This document shows, piece after piece, positions 1 to 9,982 of a DNA stretch of 64,000 nucleotides. The stretch covers positions 124,001 through 188,000 of the forward strand of contig NZ_JAQSIO010000004.1 of NCBI RefSeq assembly GCF_028649455.1, read 5' to 3'. A program made the position numbers and the translations under genes. Source of the stretch: Curvibacter microcysteis. GTDB lineage: Bacteria > Pseudomonadota > Gammaproteobacteria > Burkholderiales > Burkholderiaceae_C. The notes beneath the pieces are model-generated. The model saw nothing but the letters and a program-made list of their open reading frames with translations. It made no database searches and was not told the DNA's origin. Numbering within the stretch: position 1 is the stretch's first letter; each line of letters starts with the position of its first letter.

Positions 1-441
1 CACAAAGTTCGACACCGCGGGGCCCAGCGACAACCAGCTGAACACGCGCTTGAGCTCGGTCGGCCCCTCGGCCAGCCGCCCCACATGGCGCTGCAGCGCA
101 ATCACCGCCGCGCCCGCCGCGCCGCCCGTGCACAGCGCGGCCACGCACAAGGTGGCGTAGTGCGGCACCAGCACCGCCAGGCAGCAGCCCGAGCAAGACA
201 CCGCCACGCACCAGGCCAGCGGCTTGTGCAGGCCGTGGCGGTCGGCAAACCGGCCCGCCGGCAGCGCCAGAAACACCTGGGTCAGGGCAAACAAAGCCAG
301 CAGCACACCCACCGCCGCCGCGCTGTAGCCCTGCTGCAAAGCCAGCAAAGGCGCGGCCATGCGCATGCCGGCCATGGCGGCGTGGATGCAGACCTGGGCC
401 GTGACCAGGCGCACCAGCTCGGCGTTGAGGTTGCGTGTCAT
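1..441 (-). CDS. MFS transporter, N-terminal part (runs off window)
   Basis: The frame is open from an ATG at 441 down to base 1, giving 147 codons with no stop, so the C-terminus lies outside the window. The translation has several hydrophobic segments, and the loop between the second and third carries GRFADRHG, the signature of major facilitator superfamily transporters. This suggests an inner-membrane secondary transporter. The substrate cannot be told from this part. It lies on the same strand as rmuC, with its start about 10 bp beyond the rmuC stop, so the two may be co-transcribed. Confidence 0.8.
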   Translation of the reverse strand, partial: MTRNLNAELVRLVTAQVCIHAAMAGMRMAAPLLALQQGYSAAAVGVLLALFALTQVFLALPAGRFADRHGLHKPLAWCVAVSCSGCCLAVLVPHYATLCVAALCTGGAAGAAVIALQRHVGRLAEGPTELKRVFSWLSLGPAVSNFV

Positions 442-451
442 GCAGCGGGGC

Positions 452-1843
452 TCATGTGGCGTCCACGTCACTGTCCGGGGCGTCTGCGAGGCCCGCCACA
501 CGGCGCGGCGCGGTCAGTTCGGGGAGCAGGCGCTCGGCCTCGGGGCCTGGCAAGGCCTCGACCTGCTTGAGCGCCCGGTGCATGACGTTGCTGCGCGTCT
601 GCGCCTTGTCCAGGGTGTTGAGCACGGTCTGGGTCTGCTCTTTGACCTTGGCCAGCACCTCGCCAAACTTATTGAACTCGGTCTTGACCGCGCCCAGCAC
701 CTGCCAGACCTCGCTGGAGCGGCGCTCCAGGGCCAGGGTGCGAAAGCCCATGTGCAAGGCGTTGAGCATGGCCATCAGCGTGGTCGGGCCAGCCAGGGTG
801 ACGCGGTGCTCGCCTTGCAGCAGCTCGATCAGGCCAGGGCGTCGCAGCACCTCGGCGTACAGCCCCTCGGTGGGCAGGAACAGGATGGCGAAGTCGGTGG
901 TGAACGGGGGCTCCACGTACTTCTCGGCAATCGACTTGGCCTCGGCGCGGATGCGCATTTCCAGCGCCTTGCCTGCCAACTCGGCAGCCCCGGCGTCGGC
1001 GCGCTGCTGGGCCTCGAGCAGTCGTTCGTAATCTTCGTTCGGGAACTTGGCGTCGATGGGCAGCCACAGCGGACGCCCGTCTTCGGACTTGCCGGGCAGG
1101 CGGATGGCGAAGTCGACCGGGTTCTTGCTGCCGGGGCGGGTCACCACCTGCTCGGCGTATTGGTCGGGCGCCAGCACCTGTTCCAGCAAGGCACTCAGTT
1201 GCGCCTCGCCGAACATGCCCCGGGTCTTGACGTTGCTCAGCAGGTGCTTCAGGTCGCCCACGCCCTGGGCCAGGGTCTGCATCTCGCCCAGGCCTTTGTG
1301 CACCTGGTCCAGCCGGTCGGCCACTTGCTTGAAGCTCTCACCCAAGCGCGTTTCCAGCGTGGCCTGGAGCTTCTCGTCCACGGTCTGGCGCATCTCATCG
1401 AGCTTGCTGGCGTTGTTTTGCTGCAGCTGCGCCAGTTGGGCTTCGAGGGTGGCGCGCACCTCGCCCAGGCGGCGCGCATTGGATTCGCTCAGGCCCTGGA
1501 TTTGCACCGACAAGGTGTCATTGAGGCTTTTCTGCAGCAGGCTCAGCTGCTGGCCAAAGGCGTCGATCTGGCTGTTCTGGGTGCGCGTGGCCTCGGCGCT
1601 TTGCAGCACCAGGGTTTGCTGGAAGGTGGCCAGCACCTGGGTCAGCTCCTGGCGCGTGGCGCGGGCCGATTCGGCCAGCTCACGGCGCAGTTCGCGCTCG
1701 CTGCGCTCAACCGCCGCCGTCAGCGCGGCCGTGGCGGCCTCTGCCTTGGCAGAAGGCCGGCGCAGCACCAGCACCAGCACCAGCAGCAAAACCAAGAGGA
1801 GCGCATACAAGCCGCCCCAAAGCAAGGTGTCCCAAGCTGGCAT
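452..1843 (-). CDS. rmuC: DNA recombination protein RmuC
   Basis: 463 aa. An N-terminal membrane anchor (about residues 10-28, almost all Leu/Val) is followed by a long Ala/Glu/Gln-rich coiled coil (about 35-170). The conserved RmuC domain comes next, with the family's RGMFGE and PIDAKFP segments. RmuC is a predicted membrane-tethered nuclease-like protein that limits recombination between inverted repeats; its biochemical activity is poorly defined. The ATG at 1843 is 7 bp beyond the stop of the 2-hydroxyacid dehydrogenase gene, so the two are probably one transcript. Length and architecture are normal for the family. Confidence 0.95.
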   Translation of the reverse strand: MPAWDTLLWGGLYALLLVLLLVLVLVLRRPSAKAEAATAALTAAVERSERELRRELAESARATRQELTQVLATFQQTLVLQSAEATRTQNSQIDAFGQQLSLLQKSLNDTLSVQIQGLSESNARRLGEVRATLEAQLAQLQQNNASKLDEMRQTVDEKLQATLETRLGESFKQVADRLDQVHKGLGEMQTLAQGVGDLKHLLSNVKTRGMFGEAQLSALLEQVLAPDQYAEQVVTRPGSKNPVDFAIRLPGKSEDGRPLWLPIDAKFPNEDYERLLEAQQRADAGAAELAGKALEMRIRAEAKSIAEKYVEPPFTTDFAILFLPTEGLYAEVLRRPGLIELLQGEHRVTLAGPTTLMAMLNALHMGFRTLALERRSSEVWQVLGAVKTEFNKFGEVLAKVKEQTQTVLNTLDKAQTRSNVMHRALKQVEALPGPEAERLLPELTAPRRVAGLADAPDSDVDAT

Positions 1844-1850
1844 GCGGGGC

Positions 1851-2837
1851 TCAGGCCGAGGCCAGGACGGCGGGGTTCAGCGGCGTCACGGGCTGGCCTT
1901 GGGTCAGGTAGCCGATCAGGTTGTCGGCCGCCAGTTGGGCCATGGCGCGGCGGGTGCTGAGGGTGGCGCTGGCGATGTGGGGGGTCAGCACCACATTGGG
2001 CACGGTCAGCAGGTCGGGGTGGACCGAGGGCTCGCCCTCGAACACGTCCAGACCGGCAGCGGCAATGCGGCGTTCGCGCAAGGCCTGGGCCAGCGCAGCG
2101 TCGTCCACGATGCCCCCCCGGGCGATGTTGATCAGCGTCGCGGTCGGCTTCATCATGGCCAGCTCGGCCGCGCCGATGGTGTGGTGCGAGGCGGCGCTGT
2201 ACGGCACCACCAGCAGCACGTGGTCAGCACTGCGCAGCAGCTCTTCCTTGCCCACGTACTGGGCCTGGCACTGGGCTTCCAATTCGGGCGAGAGGCGCGA
2301 GCGGTTGTGGTAGATCACCTTCATGCCAAAGCCCAGGGCACCTCTGCGGGCAATGCCCTGGCCAATGCGGCCCATGCCGATGATGCCCAGGGTGGAGCCG
2401 TGCACCTCGGTGCCGGCGAACAGGTCATAGCGCCACTGCGTCCATTCGCCACGGCGCAGGTAGTGCTCGCTCTCGGTCATGCGGCGGGCCGTGGCCATCA
2501 GCAGGGCAAAGCCGAAGTCGGCGGTGGTCTCGGTCAACACGTCGGGCGCGTTGGTGGCCAGCACACCGCGGGCGGTCATGGCGTCCACATCAAAGTTGTT
2601 GTAGCCCACGGCCATGTTGGCGCAGATTTTGAGCTGCGGGCAAGCCGCCAGCAGCTCGGCGTCGATGCGCTCGCTGCCGGTGGTGAACGCACCTTGCTTG
2701 TCGGCCAGGCGGCGCGCCAACTCGGCTTTGGACCACAGCACATCGTCCTGGTTGGACTCGACCTCGAAGTGCTCGCTGAGCAGGGCCAGGGTTTCAGGGA
2801 AAACAGCGCGTGCTACCAGGATTTTGGGCTTGGTCAT
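1851..2837 (-). CDS. D-2-hydroxyacid dehydrogenase (glyoxylate/hydroxypyruvate reductase-like)
   Basis: 328 aa. It reduces 2-keto acids such as glyoxylate, hydroxypyruvate or 2-ketogluconate with NAD(P)H in the cytoplasm. The Rossmann motif GMGRIG is at residues 154-159. The catalytic triad is in place: Arg240 (NIARGG), Glu269 (DVFEGEP) and His287 (LTPHIAS). The segment VGYNN near residue 80 is typical of the GhrB/GyaR/TkrA branch, so a glyoxylate or 2-ketogluconate reductase role is more likely than phosphoglycerate dehydrogenase. The exact substrate cannot be settled from sequence. Confidence 0.92.
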   Translation of the reverse strand: MTKPKILVARAVFPETLALLSEHFEVESNQDDVLWSKAELARRLADKQGAFTTGSERIDAELLAACPQLKICANMAVGYNNFDVDAMTARGVLATNAPDVLTETTADFGFALLMATARRMTESEHYLRRGEWTQWRYDLFAGTEVHGSTLGIIGMGRIGQGIARRGALGFGMKVIYHNRSRLSPELEAQCQAQYVGKEELLRSADHVLLVVPYSAASHHTIGAAELAMMKPTATLINIARGGIVDDAALAQALRERRIAAAGLDVFEGEPSVHPDLLTVPNVVLTPHIASATLSTRRAMAQLAADNLIGYLTQGQPVTPLNPAVLASA

Positions 2838-2906
2838 GGGTCAGGCTAGGGGCTAGGGTTCAACAAACAGCGCCGCCCAGCGCAGGCCGGGGCAGGCTCG
2901 GACACA

Positions 2907-4088
2907 TCAGGGCGAGGCGATTTCGAACACCTGGCGCAGGTAGGCCAGGTACTTTTCGTCCTCGCACATGTTTTTGCTGGGCGAGTCCGACAGCTTGGCC
3001 ACCGGCTGGCCATTGCAGCGGGTCATCTTGATGACGATTTGCAGCGGCTCGTAGCCCAGGTCATTGGTCAGGTTGGTGCCAATGCCAAAAGCCAGCAGAC
3101 AGCGACCTCGGAACTGCTGGTACAGCTCGATGGTGCGTGGAATGGTCAGGCCGTCGCTGAAGATCAAAGTCTTGGTGCGCGGGTCGACGCGGTTGGCGCG
3201 GTAGTGCTCAATCAGGCGCTCGCCCCAGGCAAAGGGGTCGCCGCTGTCGTGGCGCGCGCCGTCGAACAGCTTGCAGAAGTACAGGTCAAAGTCGCGCAAG
3301 AAGGCGTTGATGCCATAGACATCGCTGAGCGCAATGCCCAGGTCACCCCGGTATTCCTTGGCCCAGGACTCAAAGCCAAACACCTGGCTGTCGCGCAGAC
3401 GCGGGCCCAGGGCCTGGCAGGCCTGAAGGTACTCGTGGGCCATGGTGCCCAGCGGGGTCAGGCCCAGGCGCATGGCGGCCAGCACATTGCTGGTGCCGGC
3501 AAACTGGTCGCCTTGGCCCTTGCCCAGGCGGTTGTTCAGCACACGCAGCACCTCTTCGTGCCAGGCGCGCGAGAAGCGGCGCCGCGTGCCGTAGTCGGCA
3601 ATCTTGAGGTTGGACAGGCCTTCGCCCTGCAACTGCGCGATCTTCACGTCCAGGCGGCGCCGGCCTTCCGGGAAGTCGGGCACCGACTGGGTGTTGCGGA
3701 AGTAGACCTCGTTGACGATGGCCAGCACCGGAATCTCAAACAGAATCGTGTGCAGCCAGGGCCCGCGGATGGTGATGTCGATCTCGTCGCTGGGCAGCGG
3801 GGTGATGGTGATGTACTTCTCGTTGAGCCGGAACAGGCCCAGAAAGTCCACAAAGTCGCTCTTGATGAAGCGCATGGAGCGCAGGTAGGCCAGCTCAGCG
3901 TCCTGAAAATGCAGGCTGCACAGCGAGCGCACCTCATCACGGATCTCATTGGCATAGGCCGCCAGGTTGACCCCCGGGTTGCGGCAGCGGAAACGGTATT
4001 CCACTTGGGCCCCAGGGAACTGGTGCAGCACCACCTGCATCATGGTGAACTTGTACAGGTCGGTGTCGAGAAGGCTGGTAATGATCAT
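2907..4088 (-). CDS. pncB: Nicotinate phosphoribosyltransferase
   Basis: 393 aa from the ATG at 4088 (protein starts [16 protein letters not shown]), which matches the start and near-400-residue length of bacterial PncB. The frame stays open 46 codons further upstream, but that stretch has no family similarity and is treated as non-coding. PncB condenses nicotinate with PRPP, with ATP hydrolysis, to nicotinate mononucleotide in the Preiss-Handler NAD salvage route. The segment GTMAHEYLQ contains His218, at the place of the phosphorylated active-site histidine of the enterobacterial enzymes. Substrate-loop residues YGTRRRFS are also present. Confidence 0.95.
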   Translation of the reverse strand: MIITSLLDTDLYKFTMMQVVLHQFPGAQVEYRFRCRNPGVNLAAYANEIRDEVRSLCSLHFQDAELAYLRSMRFIKSDFVDFLGLFRLNEKYITITPLPSDEIDITIRGPWLHTILFEIPVLAIVNEVYFRNTQSVPDFPEGRRRLDVKIAQLQGEGLSNLKIADYGTRRRFSRAWHEEVLRVLNNRLGKGQGDQFAGTSNVLAAMRLGLTPLGTMAHEYLQACQALGPRLRDSQVFGFESWAKEYRGDLGIALSDVYGINAFLRDFDLYFCKLFDGARHDSGDPFAWGERLIEHYRANRVDPRTKTLIFSDGLTIPRTIELYQQFRGRCLLAFGIGTNLTNDLGYEPLQIVIKMTRCNGQPVAKLSDSPSKNMCEDEKYLAYLRQVFEIASP

Positions 4089-4413
4089 GGTGGGCTGCGG
4101 CTCAAACGTCCGCGCTGTCGACTGTCGGGGTCGGTGCAGTGTCGGGTCAGAAGCGAACCCAACACCGGCATACCAAAGAAGAACCTGGCCGGTATTGTGG
4201 CACCGCCACCCGACCGCATTCGCCAAGCACCTCGGTGACGCCCGCTTGCGCTACGCGATGGATGTGACCCTGTCATGATTGTGCGCCGCCCCAGCCCGGT
4301 GCACGGTGCGCACAAACCACATGGGGCACACACCATTGACGAGCCAGGCCATCGCCAAGCCCGAGGGCGGGGCGCCACCCCGCCCTGGTGTCGCCCCACC
4401 GAAACCACGGACT
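4089..4413. other. Intergenic region between pncB and the thioesterase gene
   Basis: 325 bp without a credible gene. It must hold the pncB promoter on the minus strand, but no convincing -35/-10 pair was found. An 8-bp perfect inverted repeat (TTGTGCGC at 4279-4286 and its complement at 4308-4315, with a 21-nt loop) lies downstream of the thioesterase gene. It could act as a weak transcription end, but no T-tract follows on either strand. Confidence 0.4.
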
Positions 4414-4878
4414 TCAGCGCGCCAGGCCTTCCAGCACCGCCCGCAGAGGCGGCGGCACCGGCACCGGCCGGCGGGTTTCGCGGTCCACATAGACGTGCAC
4501 GAAATGCCCCTTGGCCGCCGTCAGGGGCTCGCCTTCGGCAAACAAGCCCACTTCATAGCGCACGCTGCTGTTGCCCAAACGCGCCACGCGGATGCCGGCC
4601 TCGATATTCTGCGGGAACGCCAACGGGGCAAAATAATTGCATTTGGTTTCAATCACCAAACCGATGGTGGCACCCTGATGAATATCCAAAACCCCTTGCT
4701 CAATCAAATAAGCATTGACCGCGGTATCGAACCAGCTGTAATAAACGACGTTATTCACATGCCCATAAACATCGTTGTCCATCCAGCGGGTGGTGATGAG
4801 GCGAAACGCCGGGTAGGCTCCACGTTCTTCTGGGCCTTGGCGAGAGTGGTCGCTCACCTTGGGGGATTCATTCTGCAT
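4414..4878 (-). CDS. Acyl-CoA thioesterase, 4HBT hotdog family (YbgC/FadM-like)
   Basis: 154 aa. A single hotdog domain carries the signature [11 protein letters not shown] at residues 33-43. The Asp in this loop is the catalytic residue of 4-hydroxybenzoyl-CoA-thioesterase-type enzymes. It should hydrolyse acyl-CoA or acyl-ACP thioesters in the cytoplasm; chain-length preference cannot be read. About 20 polar residues precede the domain. The gene stands alone on the minus strand, and the following 326 bp up to the Bug gene may carry its promoter. Confidence 0.88.
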   Translation of the reverse strand: MQNESPKVSDHSRQGPEERGAYPAFRLITTRWMDNDVYGHVNNVVYYSWFDTAVNAYLIEQGVLDIHQGATIGLVIETKCNYFAPLAFPQNIEAGIRVARLGNSSVRYEVGLFAEGEPLTAAKGHFVHVYVDRETRRPVPVPPPLRAVLEGLAR

Positions 4879-5204
4879 TGGAAGAGGCTCCTATCATGAA
4901 CTCATTCAAAATAAATCGGGCTCATTCAACCCAGCCCTGCCAACGGTTTTGAATTCATCGCCAAACAGGATTCCGGATCTGCCTGGGGTGATCACAATCA
5001 AAATCCCCAGCCGGCGCCCAGGTCGGCCACCGGCGGTGCTTCGGATAATATACGCGGCCGTCGCGCCAGCCCTGGACCCAGCGTCACCCGCCGGACAGCG
5101 GGCCGTCCGGGCGCGAAACCGGGACCCGTCAGCCACAAGGCGGGCCCGCCCCAGCGCCAGCGCTGGGGCGCATGCCATCCGATCCAGATCAGGGAGTGTT
5201 CACC
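4879..5204. other. Divergent intergenic region (thioesterase / Bug gene)
   Basis: 326 bp with no supported gene. The half next to the thioesterase gene is unusually AT-rich for the window and is the likely site of its promoter. A GATAATATAC stretch near 5043 could provide a -10 for the plus-strand Bug gene, but no matching -35 was found. A GGAG ribosome-binding site lies just before the Bug ATG at 5205. Confidence 0.35.
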
Positions 5205-6188
5205 ATGAATTTCAAACTCAAAGCGCTGGCTTGGCTCGCGCCGGCCCTCTGCGCCTGCCTGCTGCCCCCGGCCAGCCTGGCCCAGAGCCCAGCCCCCTAC
5301 CCCAGCCAGCCCATCCACATCGTGGTGGGCTTCCCGCCCGGGGGCGTACCCGACACCCTGGCGCGCATCCTGGCGGAAAAAACCAAGCTGGACCAGCCCA
5401 TCGTGGTGGACAACAAGCCCGGCGCTGGTGGCAATCTGGGCGGCGAAACCGTGTCCCGGGCCAAACCCGATGGCTACACCGTGATGATGGGCGGCATCGC
5501 CACCCACTCCATCAACGGTTCGATCTACCCGAACCTGCCCTTCGACATGGTGAAGGACTTCAGCCCCATCTTGCTGGTGGCCTCGACCCCCAATGTGCTG
5601 GTGGTGCACCCGTCGGTGCCCGCCCACAACCTGGCCGAGTTGATCGCCCTGGCCAAAGCCCAACCTGGTCAACTGACCTATGGCACGCCGGGCATTGGCA
5701 CCTCGCCCCATGTGGCCGGTGAAATGTTCAACAGCCTGGCCGGGGTTCAGCTGCGCCATGTGCCTTACCGAGGCCGCGCCTTGGCCGTGCCGGACCTGCT
5801 GGGTGGGCACATCGCCACCATGTTCGACAACCTGCCCTCGGCCCTGCCGGCCATCCGCGAAGGCAAGGTGCGGGCCCTGGGCATCACCAGCCTGAAGCGC
5901 TCCGCATCGGCACCCGACATCCCAACCTTGGCCGAGCAAGGCCTGAGCGGCTTCGAGGCCGACTCCTGGCTGGCCATTTTTGGCCCCGGCAAGCTGCCGC
6001 CAGAGATCCAAAACAAGCTGGCGGCCGAGGCCCAGCGGGTGTTCAGCCTGCCCGAGGTGCAAACCCGCATGAAGGCGCTGGGCATGGACCCCATCGTGCT
6101 CGGCCCCAACGCACTGGCAGCCCACCAGCGCAGTGAGATCGCCAAATGGGCCAAGGTGATCCGCGAGGCAGGCATCAAGGCGGAGTGA
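5205..6188 (+). CDS. Bug-family tripartite tricarboxylate transporter substrate-binding protein
   Basis: 327 aa from the ATG at 5205. This start follows a GGAG site and gives a clean Sec signal peptide (cleavage near SLAQS); an ATG 33 bp upstream is in frame but would bury the signal. The mature protein has the Bug hallmarks: the IVVGFPPGG loop, a KPGAGGNLG segment and GTPGIGTSPH. Bug proteins are periplasmic binders of carboxylates or other small organic molecules for TctAB-type permeases and are greatly expanded in Burkholderiales. No tctA/tctB is adjacent, so it is an orphan receptor and its ligand is unknown. Confidence 0.92.
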   Translation: MNFKLKALAWLAPALCACLLPPASLAQSPAPYPSQPIHIVVGFPPGGVPDTLARILAEKTKLDQPIVVDNKPGAGGNLGGETVSRAKPDGYTVMMGGIATHSINGSIYPNLPFDMVKDFSPILLVASTPNVLVVHPSVPAHNLAELIALAKAQPGQLTYGTPGIGTSPHVAGEMFNSLAGVQLRHVPYRGRALAVPDLLGGHIATMFDNLPSALPAIREGKVRALGITSLKRSASAPDIPTLAEQGLSGFEADSWLAIFGPGKLPPEIQNKLAAEAQRVFSLPEVQTRMKALGMDPIVLGPNALAAHQRSEIAKWAKVIREAGIKAE

Positions 6189-6347
6189 AGCCCAGCCCCA
6201 GCCACTGGCGCAGCCCGAGGCACCGACCCAGGCGGACTGGCGCACGCCGATAATGGACAAACCCAAAGCCAGGGGCTCGCATTGGCCGGATCCGAAAACG
6301 GTCCGGAGCACCTGGGGATCCACCTTCGCTTGACTGATTGACTGCCC

Positions 6348-8600
6348 ATGAGTGCCGCGCCCCGCTCTGACGCCCGATCGACCGAACCTTCGTCCGCAGC
6401 CACAGCCGCCCTCGGCGCCGGCCTGGCCTTGCACCGCCAAGGTCGCCTGGACGAAGCCCGCGCCCATTACCACCAGGCCCTGCAAGCCGAGCCCGGGCAG
6501 GTTCAGGCGCTTCATTTTTTGGGTGTTTCCTACGCCCAGGCCCAACAGGCCGAACAGGCCCTGCCCTGGCTGCAACAGGCCGTCGCCCTGGCCCCGCAAG
6601 ACCCGGCACTGCACTACAGCCTGGGCAATGTGCTGAGCGATTTGCGCCAGCATGAGGCCGCCGCACAGGCCTACCAACAAGCCACCACCCTCAAGCCCGA
6701 CTGGGTGGCGGCCCACAACAACCGGGGCTTGGCCCTGCGCGAGTTGCGCCGCTGGGACGAGGCCTTGCAGGCCTTCGACACCGCCCTGCAGGCGCAGCCC
6801 GACTACGCCGTGGGCCACAACAACAAGGGCGTGACCCTGGTGGCCCAAGGCCGTTTGGAACAGGCTTTGAGCAGCTACCAGCAGGCCCTGTCCCTGAACC
6901 CCGGCTACCTGGACGCCCACAAGAACTTGGCCAGTGCGCTGGACCAGCAGAACCAGCACGAAGCCGCTCAATCACACTGGCGGCAAGCCGTGCATCTCAA
7001 GCCCGAGGACCCTGCCGCTCTGTTGGGCTGGGCCCGCAACAGCCTGGCTAGACGCCAGGCGGCTGAGGCGGTGCAGGCCCTGCAGCGCCTGCTGGGCTTG
7101 CAGCCCGAGGACCTGCAGGCACGCCACCTGTTGGGCATGGCCTGGTTGGAGCAAGGCGACTACCCAGCGGCCATCCGCGAATTGGAGACCGTGCGCCAAG
7201 CCGACCCGAGCCGTCCCTTCCTGCTGGGCGAGTTGGCCCACGCGCGGCTGCAGGCCGCCGACTGGCAGGGGCTGGATGACTTGCGCCAGCAAATCCGTGC
7301 AGGCCTGATGGCGCGCCAGCCCGTGGTGCTGCCCTTCACCGCCCTGGGCCTGTTCGACGACCCCGCCGCCCAGCGCCTGGCCGCCGAGGTGTTTTTGGAC
7401 CATGAGCACCCAACGCTGGCCAGGAGGGTGGTGCCGCGCCCCAGCCCCCGGGTCAGGTCCCGCCAAGACAAGGTCCGCCTGGCCTACCTGTCGGCCGACT
7501 TCCACCAGCACGCCACCACGCACCTGATCGCCGAATTGTTTGAGTTGCACGACCGGCAACGTTTTGAGTTGGTCGCGCTGTCCTATGGCCCCGCCTGGAC
7601 CGACCCCGCGCGGCGGCGCGTGCAGGCGGCCTTCGACCACTTTGAGGAGGTCGGGGCCCTGAGCGACGCCCAGATCGCCCAGCGCGCACGCGCGCTGGGG
7701 GTGGACATCGCCATCGACCTCAAAGGCTTCACCACCTGGGGCCGACCCGGGGTGTTTCTGCACCGCGCCGCGCCCCTGCAAGTGAGCTACCTGGGCTACC
7801 CCGGCACCTGGGGCCACCCGGCCATGGACTACCTGATCGCCGACCGCCTGGTCATTCCACCGGAGGCGCAAACGCATTACAGCGAGCAACAGGTCACCCT
7901 GCCACACAGCTACCAGGTCAACGACCGCCAGCGTGAGGTGTCGACCCGCTGCTACCAACGCGCCGACTGCCAGTTGCCCGCGCAGGGCGTGGTGTTTTGC
8001 TGCTTCAACAACACCTACAAGATCAACCCGGAGACCTTCGCGCTGTGGCTGCGCATCCTGCAACGCTGCCCAGGCAGCGTGCTTTGGTTGCTGGAAGACC
8101 CCGGCCCCGCCCCCCAGCAATTGCGCGCAGCAGCCCAGGCCCAGGGCGTGGACCCCTCGCGCCTGGTCTTTGCGCCACGTTGCGCGTCGCCAGAACACCT
8201 GGCACGCCACGCCCTGGCCGACTTGGTGCTGGACACCCTGACCTACAACGCCCACACCACGGCCAGCGACGCCCTGCGCAGCGGGGTGCCGGTGCTGACT
8301 TGCCCGGGGGCCAGCTTTGCCAGCCGGGTCGCGGCCAGCCTCAACGCGGCGGTGGGGCTGAGTGCCCTCAACATGGCCTCCGCAGAGGCCTATGAGGCCG
8401 AGGCGGTGGCCCTGGCCCAGGACCCGCAGCGCCTGCAGGCCTACAAAAACCAATTGCGCCGCCAAGGCCTGGAGGCACCGCTGTTCGACACCCCCCGCTT
8501 CACCCGTGATCTCGAAGCCGCTTACCTGGCCATGCTGGCCCGGCAAGCCCAAGGACTGCCCCCGGGCCCCATCGACCTGACGCTGCCCGCATCGCCTTGA
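6348..8600 (+). CDS. TPR-repeat GT41 glycosyltransferase (O-GlcNAc transferase / SPINDLY-like)
   Basis: 750 aa. The N-terminal part (about residues 20-290) is a run of tetratricopeptide repeats with the usual W/LG/Y/A/P spacing. The C-terminal part (about 370-740) is a GT41 catalytic domain: LAYLSADFHQHATTHL contains the position of the catalytic-site His of OGT. CFNNTYKINPE and LDTLTYNAHTTASDAL match its UDP-sugar-binding segments. The expected role is transfer of a sugar to Ser/Thr of cytoplasmic proteins or to another acceptor; bacterial members are mostly uncharacterised. It precedes the polysaccharide locus but is separated from ugd by 215 bp and a possible terminator, so it may be an independent unit. 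Confidence 0.88.
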   Translation: MSAAPRSDARSTEPSSAATAALGAGLALHRQGRLDEARAHYHQALQAEPGQVQALHFLGVSYAQAQQAEQALPWLQQAVALAPQDPALHYSLGNVLSDLRQHEAAAQAYQQATTLKPDWVAAHNNRGLALRELRRWDEALQAFDTALQAQPDYAVGHNNKGVTLVAQGRLEQALSSYQQALSLNPGYLDAHKNLASALDQQNQHEAAQSHWRQAVHLKPEDPAALLGWARNSLARRQAAEAVQALQRLLGLQPEDLQARHLLGMAWLEQGDYPAAIRELETVRQADPSRPFLLGELAHARLQAADWQGLDDLRQQIRAGLMARQPVVLPFTALGLFDDPAAQRLAAEVFLDHEHPTLARRVVPRPSPRVRSRQDKVRLAYLSADFHQHATTHLIAELFELHDRQRFELVALSYGPAWTDPARRRVQAAFDHFEEVGALSDAQIAQRARALGVDIAIDLKGFTTWGRPGVFLHRAAPLQVSYLGYPGTWGHPAMDYLIADRLVIPPEAQTHYSEQQVTLPHSYQVNDRQREVSTRCYQRADCQLPAQGVVFCCFNNTYKINPETFALWLRILQRCPGSVLWLLEDPGPAPQQLRAAAQAQGVDPSRLVFAPRCASPEHLARHALADLVLDTLTYNAHTTASDALRSGVPVLTCPGASFASRVAASLNAAVGLSALNMASAEAYEAEAVALAQDPQRLQAYKNQLRRQGLEAPLFDTPRFTRDLEAAYLAMLARQAQGLPPGPIDLTLPASP

Positions 8601-8610
8601 TCGAACCGCC

Positions 8611-8636
8611 ACGGCGTCCCACAGAGCCGTCTTTTT
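8611..8636 (+). terminator. Possible weak intrinsic terminator
   Basis: A short stem (ACGGC at 8611-8615, GCCGT at 8626-8630) is followed by five T residues at 8632-8636, just after the GT41 gene. The stem is only 5 bp, so the call is tentative. Confidence 0.35.
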
Positions 8637-8695
8637 CAACCGCTAGAATTGAAACCACAGCAATCTGCAGCGCCCGCGCATGGCTCGGTTCTCCA

Positions 8696-8717
8696 GCGCT
8701 GTGCGCTGGCACAGTGC
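8696..8717 (+). repeat. Hairpin in the ugd leader
   Basis: An inverted repeat with 9-nt arms (8696-8704 and 8709-8717, one mismatch that can pair as G-U) and a 4-nt loop lies about 100 bp before ugd. There is no T-tract. It could be a leader structure of the polysaccharide mRNA. No JUMPStart/ops element was found next to it. Confidence 0.35.
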
Positions 8718-8815
8718 CCCGAACCCCAATCAGGCGCTCAGGCGCACGGACGACTCGTTGAGCTGCGCCGCCCCCCAGACTTTCACCCTCACGCCTCAGC
8801 AAGGTAAGCCCCCTC

Positions 8816-9982
8816 ATGAAAATCGCGATCGCCGGAACCGGGTATGTCGGTTTGTCCAACGCCGTGCTGCTGGCGCAGCAGCACGAGGTGGTGGCGCTGG
8901 ACATCGTGGCCGAGAAAGTGGCACTGATCAACAGCCGCCGCAGCCCGATTGTGGATGTGGAAATCGAAGACTTCCTGGCCCACAAGCCGCTGAACCTGCG
9001 CGCCACACAGGACAAACATGACGCCTACCTGGGCGCCGACTATGTGGTGGTGGCCACGCCCACCGACTACGACGTGGACACCAACCGCTTCAACACCCTG
9101 TCGGTGGAAGCGGTGATCCGCGACGTCATGGCCATCAACCCGCAAGCGGTGATCGTGATCAAGTCCACCGTGCCGGTGGGCTACACCGCCAAGACGCGGG
9201 CCGAACTGAACTGCCCGAACCTGATTTTCTCGCCCGAGTTTCTGCGAGAAGGCCGCGCCCTGCACGACAACCTGCACCCCTCGCGCATTGTGGTGGGCGA
9301 GCGCTCGGAACGGGCCCGCATCTTTGCCCACCTGCTCAAGGACTGCGCGGTCAAGAAAGACATCGAGGTGCTGCTGACCGACTCCACCGAGGCGGAGGCG
9401 ATCAAGCTGTTCTCCAACACCTACCTGGCCATGCGCGTGGCCTACTTCAACGAGCTCGACACCTACGCCGCCACGCATGGCCTGGACTCACGCCAGATCA
9501 TCGAAGGCGTGGGCCTGGACCCGCGCATTGGCAAGCACTACAACAACCCGTCCTTCGGCTATGGCGGCTATTGCCTGCCCAAGGACACCAAGCAGTTGCT
9601 GGCCAATTACAACCAGGTGCCGCAAAACCTGATCCACGCCATCGTGGAGTCCAACACCACGCGCAAGGACTTCATTGCCAACGCCATCCTGGCGAAAAAG
9701 CCCAAGGTGGTGGGCGTGTACCGGCTGATCATGAAGGCGGGCTCGGACAACTTCCGCGCCTCCAGCATCCAGGGCATCATGAAGCGCATCAAGGCCAAGG
9801 GCATTGAAGTGATCGTGCACGAGCCCGCGATGAAGGAAGACCGCTTCTTCAACTCCCGCGTGGTCAATGACCTGGAGGCTTTCAAGCGCGAGGCGGATGT
9901 GATTGTGTCGAACCGCATGACGGATTCTTTGTCGGACGTGCAAGGCAAAGTATTCACACGAGATCTCTTTGGGAGCGATTAA
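8816..9982 (+). CDS. ugd: UDP-glucose 6-dehydrogenase
   Basis: 388 aa, the same length as E. coli Ugd and collinear with it by eye. It oxidises UDP-glucose twice with NAD+ to UDP-glucuronate. The N-terminal Rossmann motif is GTGYVG (residues 7-12). The substrate region FSPEFLREG and the catalytic-Cys segment [11 protein letters not shown] are intact. It opens the polysaccharide locus, and the next gene (UDP-glucuronate epimerase) begins directly at its stop codon, so the pair likely supplies UDP-GlcA and UDP-GalA. Confidence 0.96.
   Translation: MKIAIAGTGYVGLSNAVLLAQQHEVVALDIVAEKVALINSRRSPIVDVEIEDFLAHKPLNLRATQDKHDAYLGADYVVVATPTDYDVDTNRFNTLSVEAVIRDVMAINPQAVIVIKSTVPVGYTAKTRAELNCPNLIFSPEFLREGRALHDNLHPSRIVVGERSERARIFAHLLKDCAVKKDIEVLLTDSTEAEAIKLFSNTYLAMRVAYFNELDTYAATHGLDSRQIIEGVGLDPRIGKHYNNPSFGYGGYCLPKDTKQLLANYNQVPQNLIHAIVESNTTRKDFIANAILAKKPKVVGVYRLIMKAGSDNFRASSIQGIMKRIKAKGIEVIVHEPAMKEDRFFNSRVVNDLEAFKREADVIVSNRMTDSLSDVQGKVFTRDLFGSD

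Noticed and set aside
359-1960. 533-codon frame opposite rmuC
   Set aside because: Antisense shadow of a clear RmuC gene; Gln/His/Leu-rich translation without any domain.
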